A DNA stretch of 60,518 nucleotides, from positions 1 through 60,518 of the forward strand of contig JAPKYZ010000050.1 of assembly GCA_026394055.1 (NCBI GenBank). Direction: 5' to 3'. Source of the stretch: Acidobacteriota bacterium. Its GTDB lineage: Bacteria; Acidobacteriota; Terriglobia; Bryobacterales; Bryobacteraceae. Below the pieces are notes generated by a model. It was not told the origin of the DNA and ran no database searches. It saw only the letters and a list, made by a program, of their open reading frames with translations. Of this stretch, positions 54,045-60,518 are shown in pieces (position 1 is the stretch's first letter; each line of letters starts with the position of its first letter). Made by a program: the position numbers and the translations under genes.

Positions 54045-55019
54045 TCAGGCTCCCAACATGCGGGCGGCGGCCTTCGCAAAATACGTTAGGACGAAGTCGG
54101 CCCCGGCGCGGCGGATGGAGATTAGGCTCTCCATCATGGCCCGATCGAGGTCAATCCAGCCCCGCTGGGCGGCGGCGTGGATCATGGAGAATTCACCCGA
54201 CACCTGGTAGGCGGCCAGCGGCACGTCGAAGCGTTCCCGGGCTTTGGCTAGCAGATCCAGGTACGGCATCGCCGGCTTCACCATCAGCATGTCGGCGCCT
54301 TCTTCCAGGTCAAGCTCCATTTCCCGCATCGCTTCACGTGCGTTGGGGGCGTCCATCTGGTAGCTACGACGGTCACCAAACTGGGGCGTCGATTCCGCCG
54401 CTTCGCGAAACGGGCCATAGAAGCAGCTGGCGAACTTGGCGGCATAGGAGAGGATCGGGGTGTTGGTGAAGCCATCCCGGTCCAGCGCCGCCCGGATCGC
54501 GGCCACGCGCCCGTCCATCATGTCGGACGGAGCCACAATGTCCGCCCCCGCCTTGGCATGCGAAACCGCCGCTTTGGCCAACCACTCGAGCGACGGGTCG
54601 TTGACGACGTCGTCGCCTACCACCAGGCCGCAATGGCCGTGCGAGGTGTACTCACAGTTGCAAACGTCGGTGATCAGCACCAGGCCCGGCACTTCCTGCT
54701 TCAACGCCCGCAGCGCGCGCTGGACGATGCCCTGGTCGTCATAGGCGCCGGAGGCCTGCTCATCCTTGTGCTCCGGAATGCCAAACAGGATCACGCCGCC
54801 GAGACCCAGTGACTTGGCTTCCGCGCACTCCTTGACCAGCTGATCAATCGAGAGCTGCGCATTGCCGGGCATGGAAGAGATGTCGCGGCGGACGCCTTCG
54901 CCCGGGCAGACAAACAAGGGCAGCACCAGCTGCTCCGGCGCCAGGCGAGTCTCACGGACCAGACGGCGCAGACCTTCAGTCGAGCGCATCCGGCGCATGC
55001 GGGTAATAGGGAAGCTCAC
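54045..55019 (-). CDS. hemB: Delta-aminolevulinic acid dehydratase (porphobilinogen synthase)
   Basis: Joins two 5-aminolevulinates into porphobilinogen for heme and other tetrapyrroles. The substrate Lys is Lys248 in [10 protein letters not shown], the second active-site Lys is Lys195 in [12 protein letters not shown], and the zinc site is Cys120, Cys122 and Cys130 in [13 protein letters not shown], so it is of the zinc type. GTG at 55019 starts the 324-residue protein; a clear binding site is absent. It stands alone; the other heme genes are not in the window. Confidence 0.96.
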   Translation of the reverse strand: MSFPITRMRRMRSTEGLRRLVRETRLAPEQLVLPLFVCPGEGVRRDISSMPGNAQLSIDQLVKECAEAKSLGLGGVILFGIPEHKDEQASGAYDDQGIVQRALRALKQEVPGLVLITDVCNCEYTSHGHCGLVVGDDVVNDPSLEWLAKAAVSHAKAGADIVAPSDMMDGRVAAIRAALDRDGFTNTPILSYAAKFASCFYGPFREAAESTPQFGDRRSYQMDAPNAREAMREMELDLEEGADMLMVKPAMPYLDLLAKARERFDVPLAAYQVSGEFSMIHAAAQRGWIDLDRAMMESLISIRRAGADFVLTYFAKAAARMLGA

Positions 55020-55114
55020 GAAGCTCAGTTTAGCGCTGGAGCAGGACGAGGAGCAGATTGCCGGATGAGGATCACATCACTGCATCACCGCATCAGCCAC
55101 CGTACAATGCAAGT

Positions 55115-55345
55115 ATGCGGACCACAATCAACCTGACACCTGAGGCGTATCACATCGCGCGCGCGGTAGCACGCGACCGCAACCAGACGATGAGTGAGGT
55201 GATTAGCGATTTTGTCACCGGCGGCAACCAGCCGGCCCCAGTCGGGGAACTGAAATTCTCTGCGGCAGGATTCCCCATGCTGGAAATCGGAGGCCGCGTG
55301 ACGTCGGAAGACGTTCGGCGAATACTCGACCTCGACGATGAGTAG
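55115..55345 (+). CDS. Antitoxin of a VapBC pair (ribbon-helix-helix)
   Basis: A 76-residue protein with an N-terminal ribbon-helix-helix (RTTINLTPEAYHIARAVARDRNQTMSEVISDFV) and a toxin-binding tail ending in acidic residues (DVRRILDLDDE). It is followed with an 8-base overlap by the PIN-domain toxin gene. In such systems it neutralises the toxin and represses the operon. The ATG at 55115 has a weak site (AATGCAAGT). Confidence 0.82.
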   Translation: MRTTINLTPEAYHIARAVARDRNQTMSEVISDFVTGGNQPAPVGELKFSAAGFPMLEIGGRVTSEDVRRILDLDDE

Positions 55346-55742
55346 CATATTCCTGCTGGACGCCAACATACTGATTGCACTGGCAAGTTCGGCGCATACT
55401 GAGCATCAACGGGCCACGCGTTGGCTCATGAACGTCACCGCTTTCGCAACTTGCCCCATCACGGAAGGCGCGGTGATCAGATTCTATTTGCGCAAGCTAC
55501 CGATCAAGGAAACCAAACAGTTGGTGGCACGTATCCATGCCGACCCCCGCCACCAATTCTGGCCGGACTCGATTTCTTATACTCAGCTGCCGGAAAAAGG
55601 AATCGTTGGCCATCGTCAGGTGACGGATGCCTATCTGGTGGCGCTGGCGGCTCACCACAGTGGAACCCTGGCCACTATGGACTGGGGCTTGGCCCAACTC
55701 CACGGCCCTGCCGTCCATTTTCTGCCTCTGCCTCGCGCCTAA
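55338..55742 (+). CDS. PIN-domain toxin (VapC-like ribonuclease)
   Basis: A 134-residue PIN-fold RNase. The four acidic residues are present: Asp8 (LLDANI), Glu43 (ITEGAV), Asp97 (TDAYLVAL) and Asp115 (TMDWGLAQ). It overlaps the antitoxin gene by 8 bases and the convergent sugar-isomerase gene by 4 bases. Likely cleaves tRNA or rRNA when free. The target is not known. Confidence 0.88.
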   Translation: MSSIFLLDANILIALASSAHTEHQRATRWLMNVTAFATCPITEGAVIRFYLRKLPIKETKQLVARIHADPRHQFWPDSISYTQLPEKGIVGHRQVTDAYLVALAAHHSGTLATMDWGLAQLHGPAVHFLPLPRA

Positions 55743-56659
55743 ACGCCAAACTTCTCTCGCATATAAGCCCGGTTGATCTTCGCCCCTTCGAGCGGCGGCC
55801 GCATCGGTGAGCTATCCAGCTCACAGGTCAGCCAGCCGGACCACCCGATGGTGGCCAGCTGATCGGCCAAGCCCGGAAAGTCGACGCCGCCGGAGGTGCC
55901 CAAGGCGAAGAAGATCGGATCTTTCAATGAATCATTGCGGTCAATGCGGACCCGTGCCCCGCCCCGGTAGCGGGCGTGGACGTCTTTCAAGTGGAACTCG
56001 ACAATGCGGTGTCCCAACGTGCGGGCCAGCGCCACCGGGTCCATGCCGGCCATGGTGATGTGCCCGGTGTCGAGCACGAAGCGGACTAGTTTGGGATTGG
56101 TGTGCTCGAGGATGTACTCCACCTCACGGCGTGTCTCAAACTGGCTCCACATGTGGGCGTGCGGCGCAAAGACCATGCCGACGTCATTCAGCCGCGCGCC
56201 CAGTTCGTCGTAGACCTTCACCATCTGGCGCAAGTCCTCGCCGGTGTTGCCCATCAGGCGGGGTGGGCCGGCGTTGCATTTCAAGTGCGTGCAACCCAGA
56301 GCCTTTACGAACTTGGCCAGCTTCACATGCTCCTCGACAATCTTCGATTGCTTCGACGGATCGTCAAAGTGCATCTCCATCGGGGCACCGTTCGAGATGG
56401 TGACAAACTTCACGCCGATCTCATCGATGCGCGGCTGCAGGAGAGCGGGCTCGTTTTTGTCCCAAGCCTCTTTGAAGTAGTGGATGAAGGTCTCCACGTG
56501 GTCAAAGCCCGCCGCCTTGGCTTCCCGGAACGCGAGCCACGTGTCGTTCTCCCAACCGCCGCGGGTGTTGGTGGTGACGCCCAGCTGGTAGCGCGGGTGA
56601 GCGGCAACGGCCGCTGGAGCAGCCGCCAGGGCGGCCAGAACTTCTCGACGTGTGATCAT
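55739..56659 (-). CDS. Sugar phosphate isomerase/epimerase family protein, exported
   Basis: A 306-residue TIM-barrel protein of the xylose-isomerase-like family. It begins MITRREVLAALAAAPAAVAAHPRYQ, a Tat-like leader (TRREVL), so it is probably exported. Features are MVFAPHAHMWSQF, LDTGHITMAGMDP and EFHLKDVHARYRGG, which fit metal-binding sugar isomerase/epimerase proteins. Its gene diverges from the second TonB-dependent receptor, suggesting a common role in uptake and breakdown of a carbohydrate. The true substrate is unknown. Confidence 0.86.
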   Translation of the reverse strand: MITRREVLAALAAAPAAVAAHPRYQLGVTTNTRGGWENDTWLAFREAKAAGFDHVETFIHYFKEAWDKNEPALLQPRIDEIGVKFVTISNGAPMEMHFDDPSKQSKIVEEHVKLAKFVKALGCTHLKCNAGPPRLMGNTGEDLRQMVKVYDELGARLNDVGMVFAPHAHMWSQFETRREVEYILEHTNPKLVRFVLDTGHITMAGMDPVALARTLGHRIVEFHLKDVHARYRGGARVRIDRNDSLKDPIFFALGTSGGVDFPGLADQLATIGWSGWLTCELDSSPMRPPLEGAKINRAYMREKFGV

Positions 56660-56784
56660 GCAGCACTAGTTCTACTGCTTCCCTGCCCCAAGGTCAATGG
56701 TCGCGGCGGGAAGGTCGGACGCTCGCATGATTCTTCTTACGCCGTAGTTGCCAGACTGTCACATGCACGTGTTTTAATGTGTAC

Positions 56785-59700
56785 ATGATTCTTCAGGGAT
56801 GCATCATGTTTATGCTCTCCTTGGGCCTTGTCTGTGCCCAGGAGTTTCGTTCTACTCTTTCCGGCCGGGTGACTGACCCCACCGGAGCCGCGATCCCAGG
56901 GGCCAAGATCACGGCCGTCTCGACGGAGACCGGTGCTCGGGCCGAAACCGCCACCGGAGCTGAAGGCGAGTACACGCTGCCGTTTCTCGCTCCGGGAGCG
57001 TTCCGCATCACCGCCGAGACCCAGGGCTTTAAGCGCTACACCCAGGAAGGCGTGCAGATCGGCACCAACACGCGCGTCACGGTGGACATCAAGCTGGAAG
57101 TGGGGAGCCAGAGCGAATCAGTCACCATCTCCTCCGACGCCCCCTTGCTGACCACCGCCACCTCGAGCGTGGGCCAGGTGATCACTTCCAGCCAGATTGA
57201 GAACATGCCCATGAACGGCCGCACGCCACTGACGCTGGCGCAGCTGGCCTATGGTGTGGTGCCGTCGTCAGACCCGCGCTTTACCCGTCCCTTCGACAAC
57301 GGTGGCCCGGCGGGCTTTTCGATGGGCGGCGGCCAGGGGCAAGCGAATGAGCTGCTGCTGGACGGATCGCCGGACATGACGCGCAACCGCCGCGTCGCCT
57401 ACAACCCGCCCGTCGATGCCGTGACCGAAGTGAAGGTGGAAGCGTTTATGGCCGACGCGGCTTACGGCAATACGGCCGGCGGCACGGTGAACGTGGTGAT
57501 GAAGGGCGGCACCAATGATTTCCACGGCTCCGTGTATGAGTTCAACCAGGTGTCGCGCCTGAAGGCGACGCCGTTCTTCACCAACGCCGCCGGGCAGAAG
57601 AAGCCGGTGACTCGGTTTAACCAATATGGCTTGACCGCCGGGGGTCCGGTGCTGATCCCCAAAGTGTTCAATGGCCGCAATCGCGTCTTCTTCTTTTTTG
57701 CCTACGAAGGCATTCGCCAAAGCGAGCCGGAGCCGACGTTCTCCACCGTCCCCACAGCGCAGCAACGCCGGGGCGATCTGTCCGCGCTGCTGCCGCTGGG
57801 CTCGATTTATCAGCTCTATGACCCGAACTCCGGCGTCGCCGAGGGCAGCCGCATCCGCCGCCAGCCGATCGCCGGCAACGTGATCCCCACGGCGCGGCTG
57901 AATCCGATTGCGCAGAAGGTGCTGGACTACTACCCCCAGCCCAACTTCTCCGGACGCGTGGATGGCCGCGACAACTACTTCAACAACCAGATCCGGTCCG
58001 ACACATTTTCGAGCTACATGGGCGGTCTGGACCTGAACTTGAGCGACCGCCACAAGCTGTTCTGGAACATGCGCAACAACGACCGCATCGAGAACCGCAG
58101 CAACCGCTTCGACAACCTCGCCACCGGCAACTTCCTGTCCCGCGTCAACTGGGGCAGCGCGCTCGATGATGTCTACACCTTTACGCCGACGCTGGTGATG
58201 AACACGCGCTTCAACTGGACCCGGTTTGTCGAAGGCAACATCCGGCCCAGCGACGGGTTCGACTTTACCCAGTTGGGCTTGCCCGCCGGGCTCCGCGCTT
58301 CCGCCGCCAAGCTGGTGTTTCCCATCATGCGTTTCGAAAGCCCGGGCTCGAACGAAAGCTTCCGCCAGTTGGGCGATTCCGGCGGTGACCTGACGCCGTT
58401 TGATACCTACCAGGGCTTTGTCACGTTGACCAAGATCGCCGGGCGTCATTCGCTGAAGTTTGGTGGCGACGTGCGCCGCCAGGACGAAAGCTCGAACAGC
58501 TTTGGCAATTCGTCGGGCCGCTATGAGTTCAACAGCTCCTGGGCGCGTGGCCCGCTGGACAACTCCCCGGAATCGCCCATTGGGCAGGAGCTGACGGCCT
58601 TTCTGCTGGGATACCCCACAGGCGGCAACTTCCAGGTGAATGCCACGCGCACGCAGCGTTCGTACTACTACGCCGGCTTCGTGCAGGACGACTTCCGTGT
58701 GCGGCCCAACTTCACCATCAACGCGGGTATCCGGTATGAGCGTGATCTCGGCACGACGGAGCGCTATAACCGCAGCTTGAACGGCTTTGACTCAGCCGCC
58801 ACCAACGCCGTCACCGCCGCCGCTCGCACGGCCTATGCCGCCAGCCCCAGTGCGCTGCTGGCCGCGGCTCAGTTCAACCCCACCGGTGGCGTGACGTTTG
58901 CCAATGCCGACCGGCGCAACATCTACTCCACCTATGGCGCCGCCATTGCACCGCGCCTGGGCTTCACGTGGTCACCCGCCGCACTGGGCTCCAAGACCGT
59001 GCTCCGTGCCGGTGTCGGCCTCTTCTATCAGGGCATCGGCACCACAGGTGTTCAACAGCCCGGCTTCAGCCAGACCACGGCGCTGGCCGCCAACGTCAAC
59101 AACTTCCTGACGCCCGTGGCGACGCTGGGCAACCCGTTCCCGGGCGGCATCCAGCAGCCCGTCGGCGCGGCCTTGGGCGTCAACACCTTCCTGGGCCAGA
59201 ACATCACCTACACGCAAGAGAAGGTCGGCCAGCCGCGCACGTGGCGCTGGAACTTCAACATCCAGCGGACCCTGGGCGGCAACACCGTGGTCGAGGTCGG
59301 CTACATCGGCTCCCAGGCCGGACACCTGCCCATCAACCGCGACCTCAACTTCATCCCCGCCTCGCTGCTGTCGACCACGGGCGTGCGCGATCAAGCCACC
59401 ATCGACCGGCTGACGGCCGTCGTCGCCAACCCCTTCCGCGGTCTGCTGGCCGGGACGGGCATCAATGGCAACACCATCTCCACCGAGCAACTGCTGCGCC
59501 CGTACCCGCAGTTCTCCGGCCAGGCGGGCGTACGCGTCGAAGGCCAGACGATCGGCTCCTCGTCGTTCCACATGCTGCAGGCCCGCATCGAGAAGCGCTT
59601 CGCCAATGGCTTGCAGTTCCTGGCGAACTACCAGTTCTCGAAGATGCTCGAAAGAACGGAGTTCCTGAATGCGCAGGACAACCAGTTGCACAACCGCGTC

Positions 59701-60231
59701 GCCGGTGAAGACCGTCCGCAGCGGTTCGTCTTCTCTGGTAGCTACGATCTGCCGTTCGGCAAAGGCAAGCGCTTCGGCGGCGGTGCCGGGCCGTGGTTGA
59801 ACCGCGACATCGGCGGCTGGAAGACCAACCTCATCTACACCCTGCAGCCCGGTGGCCCGGTGGAATGGGGCAACGTGATCTATCTGGGTGGCGATCTGAA
59901 CTGGCAGGCGAGCAATCTCACCCAGACCTTCGACACCACCCGCTTCAACCGCAACGCCGCGCAACAGCTGGACCGGAATCTCCGCACCTTCAGCCGGGCC
60001 TTCCCCGCCTTCCGCTCACATGGCGTGAACAACGTGGACCTGAGCCTGTTTAAGGACATCCAGATCGCCGAGCGGTTCATTGCCCAGTTGCGCGGCGAAT
60101 CCTTCAACGCCTTCAACCGCACCCAGTTCAATGGACCGGAACTGAACCCCACCAGCGGCAACTTTGGGCGCATCACCAGTGCCGCCAATCTGCCGCGCAC
60201 GTATCAGCTGGCGCTCCGCTTGCGCTGGTAA
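56785..60231 (+). CDS. Oar-like TonB-dependent receptor with carboxypeptidase-regulatory-like domain
   Basis: A second giant outer-membrane receptor of the same family, about 1148 residues. A short N-terminal signal (MILQGCIMFMLSLGLVCAQ) precedes the CarboxypepD_reg-like fold (SGRVTDPTGAAIPGAKI), a plug (GGTVNVVMKGGTNDFHGSVYE) and the barrel, which ends YQLALRLRW with a C-terminal Trp. The start is ambiguous: GTG 56779, ATG 56785, or ATG 56806 with AGGGA 7 bases before it; the last gives a signal peptide that looks too short. It is divergent to the sugar isomerase. Tandem terminator-like repeats follow its stop. Confidence 0.92.
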   Translation: MILQGCIMFMLSLGLVCAQEFRSTLSGRVTDPTGAAIPGAKITAVSTETGARAETATGAEGEYTLPFLAPGAFRITAETQGFKRYTQEGVQIGTNTRVTVDIKLEVGSQSESVTISSDAPLLTTATSSVGQVITSSQIENMPMNGRTPLTLAQLAYGVVPSSDPRFTRPFDNGGPAGFSMGGGQGQANELLLDGSPDMTRNRRVAYNPPVDAVTEVKVEAFMADAAYGNTAGGTVNVVMKGGTNDFHGSVYEFNQVSRLKATPFFTNAAGQKKPVTRFNQYGLTAGGPVLIPKVFNGRNRVFFFFAYEGIRQSEPEPTFSTVPTAQQRRGDLSALLPLGSIYQLYDPNSGVAEGSRIRRQPIAGNVIPTARLNPIAQKVLDYYPQPNFSGRVDGRDNYFNNQIRSDTFSSYMGGLDLNLSDRHKLFWNMRNNDRIENRSNRFDNLATGNFLSRVNWGSALDDVYTFTPTLVMNTRFNWTRFVEGNIRPSDGFDFTQLGLPAGLRASAAKLVFPIMRFESPGSNESFRQLGDSGGDLTPFDTYQGFVTLTKIAGRHSLKFGGDVRRQDESSNSFGNSSGRYEFNSSWARGPLDNSPESPIGQELTAFLLGYPTGGNFQVNATRTQRSYYYAGFVQDDFRVRPNFTINAGIRYERDLGTTERYNRSLNGFDSAATNAVTAAARTAYAASPSALLAAAQFNPTGGVTFANADRRNIYSTYGAAIAPRLGFTWSPAALGSKTVLRAGVGLFYQGIGTTGVQQPGFSQTTALAANVNNFLTPVATLGNPFPGGIQQPVGAALGVNTFLGQNITYTQEKVGQPRTWRWNFNIQRTLGGNTVVEVGYIGSQAGHLPINRDLNFIPASLLSTTGVRDQATIDRLTAVVANPFRGLLAGTGINGNTISTEQLLRPYPQFSGQAGVRVEGQTIGSSSFHMLQARIEKRFANGLQFLANYQFSKMLERTEFLNAQDNQLHNRVAGEDRPQRFVFSGSYDLPFGKGKRFGGGAGPWLNRDIGGWKTNLIYTLQPGGPVEWGNVIYLGGDLNWQASNLTQTFDTTRFNRNAAQQLDRNLRTFSRAFPAFRSHGVNNVDLSLFKDIQIAERFIAQLRGESFNAFNRTQFNGPELNPTSGNFGRITSAANLPRTYQLALRLRW

Positions 60232-60254
60232 AGGGGAAAGTGGCGGCCTTCGCC

Positions 60255-60394
60255 GGCCCCATGCGCCAGTGTGGGGCTTCTGCCGGGTCGCCTAGCCCCA
60301 TGCGTGAGCTTGGGGCCTTTTTTCACTGCGATGTAGCCCCATGCGTGAGCTTGGGGCTTTTTTCACTATCCCGCCACAAGCCCCAAGCTCACGA
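60255..60394. repeat. Array of four terminator-like repeats after the second receptor
   Basis: A degenerate copy at 60255-60279, two near-identical copies at 60294-60317 and 60335-60358 (41-base period), and an inverse partial copy at 60379-60394. The two middle copies each read AGCCCC...GGGGC plus a run of six T, so they are tandem terminators. They match the hairpin unit at 6921-6944. The following 60395-60518 shows no gene. Confidence 0.8.
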
Positions 60395-60518
60395 GTCTGT
60401 GTGAGAACCCAAGCCAGAGGCTTAAAATAAACCCGCGCCGGGGGCGTTGGTGGGTTTGGATCGTAGATGGTCTGAGCCGGTGGGGGCGCGGGCGCGCCTT
60501 GCCGGTCAGGATTGCAGG

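Noticed and set aside
57268..58449. Open frame of 393 codons on the minus strand
   Set aside because: Antisense of the second receptor; no domain.

Overview
The window looks like a chromosomal segment of a high-GC member of the Acidobacteriota, most likely of the Solibacter/Bryobacter type. This is inferred from gene content, not from a marker gene. The clues are a PadR regulator paired with a long MacB-like permease of the acidobacterial duplicated-permease (ADOP) type, two very large Oar-like TonB-dependent receptors, a transketolase split into two subunits, a PEP-CTERM protein, Tat-type leaders on enzymes that are usually cytoplasmic, and frequent GTG/TTG starts with 4-base stop/start overlaps. 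No phage, complete insertion sequence, CRISPR array or replication origin was seen. Coding density is high and no gene-free stretch exceeds about 290 bases.

Layout. 0.2-6.8 kb: a drug-efflux operon read leftward (TetR regulator, lipoprotein adaptor, and an RND pump fused to its TolC-like outer-membrane channel) with a clear operator in front of it. 7.0-12.4 kb: an M16 peptidase, an ArsC-like protein without its usual cysteine, and a BvgS-like hybrid histidine kinase. 12.4-18.0 kb: an acyl-CoA ligase coupled to a rhamnonate-dehydratase-like enzyme, a PepSY membrane protein and a PQQ-type sugar dehydrogenase. 18.1-23.4 kb: a palindromic repeat, fabD, a Uma2-family gene with a duplicated 5' end, a second RND pump and a small zinc-ribbon protein. 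23.5-28.3 kb: the ADOP permease with PadR, another small CxxC protein, an ornithine-cyclodeaminase-like enzyme and a DinB-like protein. 28.4-34.1 kb: an accessory patch with a two-gene TIR module, interrupted by the housekeeping genes aceE and mutM-like, then a BrnT/BrnA toxin-antitoxin pair and a lone DUF433 gene. 34.2-41.0 kb: a metallo-hydrolase, the envelope genes bamA and skp, and a FabF-like synthase. 41.0-46.3 kb: a second copy of the palindromic repeat, a ygfZ cluster, a glyoxalase-II-like hydrolase, a PEP-CTERM protein, a sugar aminotransferase and tRNA-Leu(UAG). 46.3-50.4 kb: an amidohydrolase, a NarL-type two-component pair and split transketolase. 50.4-60.5 kb: two TonB-dependent receptors flanking hemB, a VapBC pair and a sugar isomerase, ending in an array of terminator-like repeats.

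How the genes work together. Much of the window serves the cell envelope: two efflux pumps, BamA/Skp for outer-membrane protein insertion, two TonB-dependent receptors and a surface PEP-CTERM protein. A second theme is carbohydrate handling (rhamnonate-like dehydratase, PQQ dehydrogenase, transketolase, sugar isomerase, receptors). The most interesting candidate for an undescribed system is the pair at 28455-29588: a TIR-domain protein followed 18 bases later by a protein with a motif pattern resembling nucleoside deoxyribosyltransferase/TIR-like folds. Also notable are the RND-TolC fusion with an internal signal-peptide-like segment and two families of intergenic inverted repeats.
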